DNA of 6,918 nt. It comes from Saprospirales bacterium (GTDB taxonomy: Bacteria; Bacteroidota; Bacteroidia; Chitinophagales; Saprospiraceae). The translations under genes were made by a program, and so were the position numbers. Of this stretch, positions 1-6,500 are shown in pieces. The stretch spans positions 7,615-14,532 of the forward strand of contig DLXL01000116.1 in assembly GCA_003448025.1 (NCBI GenBank), read 5' to 3'. The stretch's first letter is position 1. Every line of letters starts with the position of its first letter. Under the pieces are notes generated by a model, which worked only from the letters and a program-made list of their open reading frames with translations, did no database searches and was not told the DNA's origin.

Positions 1-1008
1 ATGCAAAAAATTGGAACTGATCTGGAGGTTTCTGTTCCTCAAAACGCTGTTAAGTACGACATCATCAAGCTGTCTGATGGCGCAGTAGATACTCTGATCC
101 TGGAAGTTGGTTACAAATGGGATCCTGCCAATACATCAGATAATGCGTACTGGAGAATTACCCTGGTCCACTACGACAACCCTGCAGACGAACCTGCGGT
201 GGCCAGCTTCAAAGCTGATGTAGCCGGAAAAGTTGCTGCATTTACCAACAACTCATTCGAAGGGGAAAGCTACATCTGGAATTTCGGTGATGGCGCTACC
301 TCCACCGAAACGTCTCCAACCCATACCTACGCAGCAGGCGGTATTTATACGGTTACCCTGCAAGTGAAAAAAGGCAATACAACCTCAACAGTATCAAAAG
401 ACATCACCGTTTCCGGCGATGTAACAGAGGCAGACCTGATTGGCGGAGCCTGGAAAGTGCGCAATGCGGCTAATTCCATTTTCGTGGGCCCTGGCCTTGG
501 CAATGCTTCCTGGTGGCAGGTGCCTGCTAACTACCTGGATGGTACATCCACTGGCGACAACGACTGGTCTTGCATTACCAACGATGAATTCATTTTCTCT
601 GCAGGTGGTGGGTATGAATATAAAACCAACGGTGATGCCCGCAACGATGGTTATATGGGCAGCCCGAATGGTTGCTGGTCTGATGCACAGGTTGCTGCCA
701 GCGGCAATGGCGCTGCATTTGGCTCAGGCGTGCACTCTTTTGCTTTTACAGCAGCTTCCGGCAGTAATCGCCCGGTTATTACCCTCACAAATGGACCTTC
801 CGGCGCCGCATTTATCGGCTTCTACAAGGGCTTTTATGGTGGTGAAAACGGCAATGGCGCCAACGCACCAAACGGCGGAAACTCAACCAACCGCTATGAG
901 GTAATGAGCTATGTAAAAGAGAATGGTTTGGAAACCCTCACCGTTTCTGTAGACATCTCTGCTGCCAAAGATGGTTCAGCTGCCTGGACCATGGTTTTGG
1001 TACGCTAA
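1..1008 (+). CDS. PKD-domain protein, probable surface glycan-binding protein of a PUL (probably 5'-partial)
   Basis: The visible 335 residues have three parts. Residues 1-65 are a beta-rich segment without any export signal. Residues about 66-138 form a PKD (Ig-like) domain with its hallmark WNFGDG at 93-98, then HTY at 108-110 and YTVTLQV at 116-122. Residues about 148-335 form a C-terminal domain rich in Gly, Asn and Trp, starting GAWKV and including WW at 171-172 and DEFIFS at 195-200. It has only two cysteines, C191 and C225, which could pair after export. Because the frame is open to base 1 and M1 is not followed by a signal peptide, the ATG at 1-3 is probably internal and the gene begins upstream. 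PKD domains are common in exported Bacteroidota proteins, and proteins of this build often accompany SusC/SusD in beta-glucan loci as surface-exposed binders. The binding role is inferred from domain type and neighbours. No catalytic motif and no type IX sorting domain are evident at the C-terminus. A non-catalytic module of a larger enzyme is an alternative. Confidence 0.8.
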   Translation: MQKIGTDLEVSVPQNAVKYDIIKLSDGAVDTLILEVGYKWDPANTSDNAYWRITLVHYDNPADEPAVASFKADVAGKVAAFTNNSFEGESYIWNFGDGATSTETSPTHTYAAGGIYTVTLQVKKGNTTSTVSKDITVSGDVTEADLIGGAWKVRNAANSIFVGPGLGNASWWQVPANYLDGTSTGDNDWSCITNDEFIFSAGGGYEYKTNGDARNDGYMGSPNGCWSDAQVAASGNGAAFGSGVHSFAFTAASGSNRPVITLTNGPSGAAFIGFYKGFYGGENGNGANAPNGGNSTNRYEVMSYVKENGLETLTVSVDISAAKDGSAAWTMVLVR

Positions 1009-1020
1009 CCGATCAATGAT

Positions 1021-1038
1021 TTAGTTAGTTTAGTTTAG
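1021..1038. repeat. Short TTAG/TTTAG tandem repeat after the PKD gene
   Basis: Two copies of TTAG are followed by two copies of TTTAG, beginning 12 bases after the stop codon. The array places TAG stops in all three forward frames (1022, 1026, 1031 and 1036), so any readthrough of the PKD gene would end here. It is too short to claim a function and may be chance low-complexity spacer sequence. Confidence 0.45.
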
Positions 1039-1044
1039 TGAGAC

Positions 1045-1069
1045 CGGGAGCGGGTACTGCCCGCTCCCG
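1045..1069 (+). terminator. Perfect GC-rich hairpin between PKD gene and susC-like gene, possible terminator
   Basis: The arms CGGGAGCGGG (1045-1054) and CCCGCTCCCG (1060-1069) are perfectly complementary over 10 bp around a 5-base loop, TACTG. Flanking GAG (1040-1042) and CTC (1071-1073) could extend the stem past a small internal loop. It lies 36 bases after the PKD stop and 44 bases before the chosen SusC start. There is no T-tract after it, so it is not a textbook intrinsic terminator. It may instead act as a 3'-end stabiliser or partial terminator. The hairpin is certain as sequence; the termination role is inferred. Confidence 0.5.
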
Positions 1070-1075
1070 CCTCAA

Positions 1076-1083
1076 TATGTTTG
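1076..1083 (+). promoter_or_regulatory. Candidate Bacteroidota -7 promoter element for the SusC/SusD operon
   Basis: TATGTTTG matches the Bacteroidota primary sigma-factor -7 consensus TAnnTTTG exactly. It lies just after the GC-rich hairpin and 30 bases before the SusC ATG at 1114, which would leave a short leader of roughly 20-25 bases. The matching -33 element (TTG/TTTG about 19-21 bases upstream) is absent because that position falls in the hairpin's GC-rich arm. An 8-mer with six fixed positions can occur by chance, so this is only a candidate. Confidence 0.3.
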
Positions 1084-1113
1084 AATTGCCTGGAAGGCAC
1101 AAAAAAATGCACC

Positions 1114-4038
1114 ATGACCAGACTATTAACCTTGCTTGCAGTCCTTTTTATATCCTTTCCTATCCTGGCCCAGGTGGCCGGGAAAGTAACCGATGCATAC
1201 GGTGAACCGCTCATCGGGGTAAGCGTACTAGAGAAAGGAACCTCCAATGGCGTCATGACAGATGTAGATGGCGCTTTTAAGATCAAAGTATCCGCTAATG
1301 CCATATTAGTGGTGAACTACACCGGCTATACCTCTCAGGAAATTCCGGTAAACGGCCAGTCGGTTGTAAATATCACCCTGGAAGAAGATATAAAAAACCT
1401 GGAACAAGTGGTGGTTGTGGGCTATGGCACCCAAAAGAAAAAAGACCTGACCACTGCCGTTGTGGTGGTAGGGGAAAAGGATATCCGCGACCGCCCGATG
1501 GTCTCTGCCGCAGAAGCCCTGCAAGGTAAAGCGGCTGGCGTACAGGTGGTGCAGCCTTCCGGCAAACCGGGAAATGATATTGCGGTGCGGGTTAGGGGCG
1601 CCACCTCGGTCATTGCCGGGAATGAGCCACTCTATGTAGTAGATGGTGTGCCAACAACCGATATACGTGGGTTGAATCCAGCAGATATTGAAAGTATGAG
1701 CGTGTTAAAAGATGCCTCCTCTTCGGCTATTTACGGCGCCCGCGCAGCCAACGGTGTGGTTTTGATAACCACCAAACGCGGCAAAGAAGGCAGTTCTACC
1801 ATTCGATTCAGTGCCTACACGGGTTTTTCCAACATTCGTAAAACCGTAGAAACCCTAACTACCAAACAATACCGCACGCTGCTGGAAGAACTCAGCCCGG
1901 GCTCCTGGGATCAAACCTGGACGGGGTACACCAACTGGCAGGACGAATCATTTGGGATTGGAAAACCCCAGTCTGTGCAACTGGCATTTGCCGGCGGGAA
2001 CGATAAAACCCGCTACATGCTGTCTACCAACTACCTGAACAATGAAGGTATTGTCAAACCCGCCCGTTTTGACCGGTATTCTGTTCGTTTGAACCTGGAT
2101 AATCAGGCTGCCAGCTGGCTGAAAGTTGGAACCAGCATCAATGTGTTGCGCAGCCGTACTAAAGACACTCCTGATAATGCCAGTTCCGGAAGAGGAGGTG
2201 TAATCATGAGTGCCCTCAATACGCCGCCATTCCTCTCTACCTATAAAAACGATGGAAGCGGTCAATACGCTACCAATCCATTCCAGCCATCCTGGGAAAA
2301 TCCGATTGCCTACATGTTCGGGCCGGATCAGCAAACTACTGACACGCGCATTTTCGGAAATGTGCAGGCTGAAGCGCAGATTTTTAATGGTTTTTCTGTT
2401 AAAACCAATGTTGGTGCAGATATGAATGCACACCAGTGGGATTACTACCTGGATCCGTTCCGCACCAATTTTGGTCGAAACCAAAATGGTCTGGGGCAGG
2501 CTGATAAAGCCAATTCAAGCATTTGGCTTTGGGAAAATACCGCCAGTTACCGCACTGCTTTCGGTCGCAACAATCTCTCATTTCTGGCTGGCAGCAGTAT
2601 TCAAAAATCCACCTGGAGCAATTCGTTTATCTCCGGGAACGATTTCCCATCCGATGTTTCTGTCAAAACCCTTAATGCCGCAAATAGCATTTCTGCCAGT
2701 ACCGACCTGCAGGAGTGGTCGCTGGCGTCCTTTTTTGGCAGGGTGCAATATGATTTTGACAGCCGGTACCTCTTTACGGCAACCCTTCGTCGCGACGGTT
2801 CTTCCAAACTTGCACACCACTGGGGCACTATGCCTTCTTTCTCCGCCGGTTGGCGTATTTCGTCAGAACCCTTTATGCAGCGTCTGGATTTCATCAACGA
2901 CATGAAAATCCGGGCAGGCTGGGGTAAAAACGGCAATCAGGAAGGTATTTCCAACTATGCCCGCTATGGCCTGATCTCTTACTATCGCCGTGCCGCTACT
3001 AACACACTTTCCGGACCGGCAGCGGTACAAACCACCTATGGCAATCCTGACCTTCGCTGGGAAACCACCACACAGTCGAATATTGGTATTGACCTTTCTA
3101 TGTGGAATGGACGGGTAGTTTTTGTGGCTGATGCCTATCTGAAACAAACAGATGATGTATTGTTGAATGTACAATTGTCTAATTCACTACCAATTAGTAC
3201 TATACAAACCAATGCAGGCGCCATTGAAAACAGGGGGCTGGACTTTTCTCTGGCGACCGTTAACACAGTGAAAAAACTCAAATGGCAAACCGAATTCAAT
3301 ATCTCTTTCAACCGAAATAAAGTGACGCGTCTGGACTACACCAACGTGTATTACTTCGGACGCATTTACAGCAACAACCAGGATGTGGCCATCGTGAAAG
3401 AAGGTCTTCCGCTAGGCACGTTCTTTGGGTACACGTCAGAAGGCGTGAATCCGGAAACCGGCGATATGGATTTCAAAGACGTGAACGGAAACGGCATTCT
3501 TGATCCGGGCGACCGTACCATCATCGGGGATGGTAATCCGGATTTCACCTTTGGTTTAACCAACTCCTTTTCCTGGAAACGATTTGACCTGAACTTCTTT
3601 TTCCAGGGCAGCTATGGCAACGATGTCTATAATGCCACCCGCATTGACCTGGAAGGTATGTTTGATAGCAAAAATCAGTCAACTGCCGTATTACGCCGCT
3701 GGACAACCGACAACCGCAATACCGATATACCACGTGCTGTGGGCAATGGTAATGTGGACAATGTGCGCAACTCCAGCCGTTTTGTAGAAGATGGCTCCTA
3801 TGTTCGCCTGAAAGCCATTACCCTGACCTATAACCTGAATCCAAAATGGTTGGGCAAATCTGGCATCAGCAAACTTTCCGTGTACACCACCGGTCAAAAC
3901 CTGCTCACTCTGACCAATTATTCCGGCTTTGATCCGGAGGTGAATGCCTTTGGTTTAAGTGCAACCGAACTGGGCGTAGATTACGGAACGTACCCGCAGG
4001 CGCGTACCCTTACATTTGGTGTAAATGCAGAATTCTGA
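1114..4038 (+). CDS. SusC/RagA-family TonB-dependent outer-membrane transporter
   Basis: This 974-residue protein is the outer-membrane channel of a SusCD complex, importing oligosaccharides into the periplasm with TonB/ExbBD energy. Residues 1-19 are a signal peptide (cleavage likely at ILA-Q). Residues about 21-96 are the carboxypeptidase-regulatory-like N-terminal domain (GKVTDAYGEPLIGVSV). A TonB-box-like VVVVGYGTQKKKD lies at 99-111. The plug domain spans about 107-224, with YVVDGVP at 174-180 and the SusC signature SSSAIYGARAANGVV near 202-216. The remainder is a beta-barrel with the familiar DVNGNGILDPGDR at 789-801, and the protein ends YPQARTLTFGVNAEF with a terminal aromatic residue typical of barrels. 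I chose ATG 1114 because the signal peptide begins there; extending the frame to TTG 1081 only adds 11 hydrophilic residues. There is no STN domain, so direct signalling to an anti-sigma factor is not indicated. Length is normal and the frame intact. The gene is followed after 25 bases by the SusD partner. Specificity cannot be read from the sequence. Confidence 0.96.
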   Translation: MTRLLTLLAVLFISFPILAQVAGKVTDAYGEPLIGVSVLEKGTSNGVMTDVDGAFKIKVSANAILVVNYTGYTSQEIPVNGQSVVNITLEEDIKNLEQVVVVGYGTQKKKDLTTAVVVVGEKDIRDRPMVSAAEALQGKAAGVQVVQPSGKPGNDIAVRVRGATSVIAGNEPLYVVDGVPTTDIRGLNPADIESMSVLKDASSSAIYGARAANGVVLITTKRGKEGSSTIRFSAYTGFSNIRKTVETLTTKQYRTLLEELSPGSWDQTWTGYTNWQDESFGIGKPQSVQLAFAGGNDKTRYMLSTNYLNNEGIVKPARFDRYSVRLNLDNQAASWLKVGTSINVLRSRTKDTPDNASSGRGGVIMSALNTPPFLSTYKNDGSGQYATNPFQPSWENPIAYMFGPDQQTTDTRIFGNVQAEAQIFNGFSVKTNVGADMNAHQWDYYLDPFRTNFGRNQNGLGQADKANSSIWLWENTASYRTAFGRNNLSFLAGSSIQKSTWSNSFISGNDFPSDVSVKTLNAANSISASTDLQEWSLASFFGRVQYDFDSRYLFTATLRRDGSSKLAHHWGTMPSFSAGWRISSEPFMQRLDFINDMKIRAGWGKNGNQEGISNYARYGLISYYRRAATNTLSGPAAVQTTYGNPDLRWETTTQSNIGIDLSMWNGRVVFVADAYLKQTDDVLLNVQLSNSLPISTIQTNAGAIENRGLDFSLATVNTVKKLKWQTEFNISFNRNKVTRLDYTNVYYFGRIYSNNQDVAIVKEGLPLGTFFGYTSEGVNPETGDMDFKDVNGNGILDPGDRTIIGDGNPDFTFGLTNSFSWKRFDLNFFFQGSYGNDVYNATRIDLEGMFDSKNQSTAVLRRWTTDNRNTDIPRAVGNGNVDNVRNSSRFVEDGSYVRLKAITLTYNLNPKWLGKSGISKLSVYTTGQNLLTLTNYSGFDPEVNAFGLSATELGVDYGTYPQARTLTFGVNAEF

Positions 4039-4063
4039 TCTCCTTCATAAACAACCTGTTACG

Positions 4064-5530
4064 ATGAAAAAGCATCTTTTGCTACCTACCATAGTTCTGG
4101 CAGTATTAGCGCTCAGTTCCTGCGAAAAATTTCTGGAATTGGAGCCGGCTTCCCAGGGTATTGCCGTGGAAAATACCGCCGCAGATTCCATCCTGTTTAA
4201 ATCAGCTTCCGAGGCTGAAGCGGCACTGGCCGGCGCATATGCCGATTTTAAAAACGAATATTTCCAGCTGGATTATTTCGTCAATGGCGACGCCCAATCG
4301 GATGATACCTATGCAGGAGCAGACAATCCTGCAAATTTTCAAATAGACGATTACAGGATTGACGCCACGAACTCCAATGTGAGCCGCGACTGGAGATACC
4401 TGTATTCCACCATTGGTAAATGCAACACCGTGATCAATAATGTGCGTGCGGTAACAGACCCGGCACTAACTACAGATCGGAAGGAGCAAATGGTGGGTGA
4501 AGCTGCCTTTATCCGGGCCTTTATGTATTTCCAGGCTGTTCAATTGTGGGGTGATGTGCCCCTGCAGTTGAAGGAGGTAAAATCCATCAGTGCTGCCAAT
4601 CTGGATGAAATTTATCCGCAGATTTTCCCAGCCAGGTCGGCGCAATCGGAGGTTTATGCACAGATTATCCTGGATCTGGAAACGGCGCTGGAACGTGTTA
4701 CAGCCAATCCGGTGCACAAAGGTTTTGCTTCCAAAGGTGCGGTGAACGCGCTGCTGGCCAAAGTTTACGCCACCCAGGAGCCGCATGACTGGAACAAGGT
4801 AAAACAATACTGCGACGCCGTGATTGCTGGTGGGTATACTTTGCTGCCAGACTATGATCAACTCTGGGCGCTGGGAAATGAGAACTCTGCTGAGTCCATT
4901 TTTGAGATCAATTACAACGGCGGGGCGCCGGATGGCAACTGGGGGACGAAGATGTTCCGCGGTTTGGACTGGAAAAAGTTCAACATACCTTCCAACGATC
5001 TGGTAGCCACTTTTGAAGCGGAAAACGACACCAAACGCAAAAACGCCAGCATTGTGTACGATAATGTGAGCGGCAAATGGTCGGACCCGCACTACCCGCA
5101 AAACAAATATCCGTTCATCAATAAATGGCGCAACTTCCAGGAAGGCAGTGATCAGAACTATATTTTCATTCGTTTAGCCGATATTCTGCTGCTCAAGGCA
5201 GAAGCCTTGAATGAGTTGGGCGATCAGGCCGGAGCTGCTGTACTGGTGAATCAGATTCGTTCCCGGGTGAGCCTGGGCGCAACTACTGCCGCAACGCAGG
5301 CCGAAATGCGTCTGGCCATTGAAAAAGAACGCCGCCTGGAGTTAGCTTTTGAAGGGCATCGCTGGTACGACCTCAAGCGTACCGGAAGAGCCATTGAGGT
5401 GATGAATACCGTAAAGGATCATACCGGCCAGCCTATTGGGTATAACCTGACTCCGGAGCGACTGGTTTGGCCTGTTCCACAGGCTGAACTGGATAAAAAT
5501 GGTCGGCTGGTACAAAATCCAGGGTATTGA
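4064..5530 (+). CDS. SusD/RagB-family surface lipoprotein, glycan-capturing partner of SusC
   Basis: This 488-residue lipoprotein forms the lid over the SusC barrel and captures glycan at the cell surface. Residues 1-20 are a lipoprotein signal ending LSSC, so the lipidated cysteine is C20. The N-terminal SusD-like half includes the TPR-type motif AFIRAFMYFQAVQLWGDVPL at 148-167. The C-terminal SusD/RagB half includes RLADILLLKAEALNE at 370-384, ERRLELAFEGHRWYDLKR at 422-439 and the typical end PVPQAELDKNGRLVQNPGY. The start at 4064 is preferred over the in-frame ATG at 4025, which overlaps the SusC 3' end and would put 13 polar residues before the signal. No Shine-Dalgarno sequence is visible, as is usual in Bacteroidota. 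Length is normal for the family and no lesion is seen. The 25-base gap to SusC implies one transcript and an obligate pair. The glycan bound is not deducible. Confidence 0.96.
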   Translation: MKKHLLLPTIVLAVLALSSCEKFLELEPASQGIAVENTAADSILFKSASEAEAALAGAYADFKNEYFQLDYFVNGDAQSDDTYAGADNPANFQIDDYRIDATNSNVSRDWRYLYSTIGKCNTVINNVRAVTDPALTTDRKEQMVGEAAFIRAFMYFQAVQLWGDVPLQLKEVKSISAANLDEIYPQIFPARSAQSEVYAQIILDLETALERVTANPVHKGFASKGAVNALLAKVYATQEPHDWNKVKQYCDAVIAGGYTLLPDYDQLWALGNENSAESIFEINYNGGAPDGNWGTKMFRGLDWKKFNIPSNDLVATFEAENDTKRKNASIVYDNVSGKWSDPHYPQNKYPFINKWRNFQEGSDQNYIFIRLADILLLKAEALNELGDQAGAAVLVNQIRSRVSLGATTAATQAEMRLAIEKERRLELAFEGHRWYDLKRTGRAIEVMNTVKDHTGQPIGYNLTPERLVWPVPQAELDKNGRLVQNPGY

Positions 5531-5546
5531 CAGAATCAGGCTCTTA

Positions 5547-5589
5547 GGTGTTTGCCGGCAATTAAGTAACTTAATTTTCGGCAAACACC
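5547..5589 (+). terminator. Long hairpin downstream of the SusD gene, possible terminator or transcript stabiliser
   Basis: The outer arms GGTGTTTGCCG (5547-5557) and CGGCAAACACC (5579-5589) match perfectly over 11 bp. A G-U wobble and one C/U mismatch follow, then a further 7-bp stem AATTAAG/CTTAATT (5560-5566 and 5570-5576) closes on the loop TAA. About 19 pairs with one mismatch make this the strongest inverted repeat in the window. It begins 17 bases after the SusD stop. No T-tract follows on either strand. It may partly terminate transcription or protect the SusC/SusD message so that it is more abundant than the downstream enzyme message. The structure is seen; the role is inferred. Confidence 0.55.
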
Positions 5590-5590
5590 G

Positions 5591-5636
5591 ACCTTCCGGG
5601 AAAATTTCAACACTATGATACAACTTACCGGAAGGT
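5591..5636 (+). promoter_or_regulatory. Inverted repeat enclosing the EEP start codon
   Basis: ACCTTCCGG (5591-5599) and CCGGAAGGT (5628-5636) are perfect 9-bp complements separated by 28 bases that contain the ATG at 5615. The second arm lies inside codons 5-8 of the EEP gene. The left arm starts one base after the preceding hairpin ends, so the two stems could stack in the mRNA. Pairing would place the start codon in a loop and could tune translation of the EEP enzyme. A 9-bp match across a 28-base loop may also be chance, hence the modest confidence. Confidence 0.35.
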
Positions 5637-6478
5637 TCCAACTATGCGCCCTGGCGCTGCTCCTGGGTCGCCCGTTGATGGCCCAAACCCTCACTTGTAT
5701 GACCTATAACATTCGACTGGAGGTAGCCTCTGACGGCGATGATGCATGGGAAAACCGGCGCGATTATTTAAGTGATCAAATCAGGTTTTACGAACCTGAT
5801 ATACTGGGTATTCAGGAAGGGTTACCTCAACAGGTAGCCTTCCTGCAGCAAAAATTGTCGGATTACGCATCTGAAGGCACCGGCAGAGAAGGGCAGGGTA
5901 GGGGTGAGTCGACACATGTTTTTTATAAAAAAGACAGATTTCGCCAGGTGAAGGCCCAAACCTTTTGGCTTTCGGCCACACCGGATACTGTTTCCATGGG
6001 TTGGGATGCTGCCTGCCTAAGGGTTTGTACAGCCATTTTGCTCAAGGACATCCGAACCCGACAACATTTTTGGGTTTTCAATACCCATCTCGATCATATG
6101 GGTGAAATGGCCAGGAAAAACGGCGTGGCACTTATCCTGGACAGCATCAAAAAACTAAACCCGAAAGCCTACCCTGTGGTGCTGATGGGCGACTTCAATG
6201 CGCTGCCGGAATCGGAGGTAATCCAGCTGGTGAAAAAAGAACTGGACGATACGCAGTTGCTATCTCTCAGCAAACCGTTTGGACCGGAAGGGACCTTCAA
6301 TGCTTTCAAGTTCCAGGAACCCGTGCGCAAACGAATCGATTACATATTTGTGTCGCGCTCAAACCATTGGAAAGTGTGGAAACACGCCGTGCTGAGTGAT
6401 TCCAAAAACCTGCATTACCCTTCAGACCATTTGCCGGTTTGGACAGAACTTCATTACCAAAAATCAACCAAACGCTGA
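5615..6478 (+). CDS. Exported endonuclease/exonuclease/phosphatase (EEP)-fold hydrolase
   Basis: This 287-residue protein has the metal-dependent phosphoesterase fold shared by DNase I, AP endonucleases, inositol phosphatases and neutral sphingomyelinases. The expected motifs are present in order: TYNIR at 30-34 (N32), QEG at 67-69 (metal-binding E68), NTHLDH at 156-161 (H158), GDFNALP at 192-198 (D193, N195), RIDYIF at 240-245, and PSDHLPVW at 269-276 with the D271/H272 catalytic pair. It therefore looks catalytically competent. An N-terminal signal peptide (basic R7, hydrophobic 8-17, LMAQ near 21-24) indicates export to the periplasm or beyond; there is no lipobox. Members of this exported subgroup recur in Bacteroidota carbohydrate loci, but I know of no firmly assigned substrate. 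It lies 84 bases after SusD and 22 before a GH30 gene, so a role in processing a phosphate- or phosphodiester-containing glycan or glycolipid is plausible. A scavenging nuclease or phosphatase is the alternative. ATG 5615 is the only start giving the signal peptide. Confidence 0.9.
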   Translation: MIQLTGRFQLCALALLLGRPLMAQTLTCMTYNIRLEVASDGDDAWENRRDYLSDQIRFYEPDILGIQEGLPQQVAFLQQKLSDYASEGTGREGQGRGESTHVFYKKDRFRQVKAQTFWLSATPDTVSMGWDAACLRVCTAILLKDIRTRQHFWVFNTHLDHMGEMARKNGVALILDSIKKLNPKAYPVVLMGDFNALPESEVIQLVKKELDDTQLLSLSKPFGPEGTFNAFKFQEPVRKRIDYIFVSRSNHWKVWKHAVLSDSKNLHYPSDHLPVWTELHYQKSTKR

Positions 6479-6491
6479 ACTCGCTTCAGCG
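6473..6491 (+). repeat. Small hairpin spanning the EEP stop codon
   Basis: CGCTGAA (6473-6479) and TTCAGCG (6485-6491) are perfect 7-bp complements around the loop CTCGC. The left arm includes the TGA stop of the EEP gene, and the right arm ends 9 bases before the GH30 ATG at 6501. A translating ribosome finishing the EEP gene would open this stem, so it could couple translation of the two genes. It is too short and lacks a T-tract to be a convincing terminator, and chance is possible. Confidence 0.35.
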
Positions 6492-6500
6492 CATCAACGT

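Noticed and set aside
440..904. 154-codon open frame on the + strand inside the PKD gene
   Set aside because: It is out of frame with the PKD gene, whose protein has a recognisable domain. The translation is Met/Leu/Pro-rich with no domain or export signal, typical of a shadow frame.
1081..1113. TTG start extending the SusC protein by 11 residues
   Set aside because: The added residues (LNCLEGTKKCT if TTG is read as Leu) would push the signal peptide inward, whereas ATG 1114 begins a standard signal peptide.
1948..2484. 178-codon open frame on the - strand within the SusC gene
   Set aside because: It is antisense to an intact SusC barrel and shows no recognisable family; open antisense frames are common over long coding genes.
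4025..4063. Upstream ATG for SusD overlapping the SusC end
   Set aside because: It would place 13 mostly polar residues before a clean lipoprotein signal that starts at 4064.
4466..5101. 211-codon open frame on the - strand within the SusD gene
   Set aside because: It lies fully antisense to conserved SusD sequence and has no motif, signal or plausible independent start context.
5551..5579. Possible promoter TTTG-N17-TAATTTTC inside the large hairpin
   Set aside because: The -7 element misses the final G, the spacing is shorter than the usual 19-21, and both parts are fixed by the palindrome, so the resemblance is weak.
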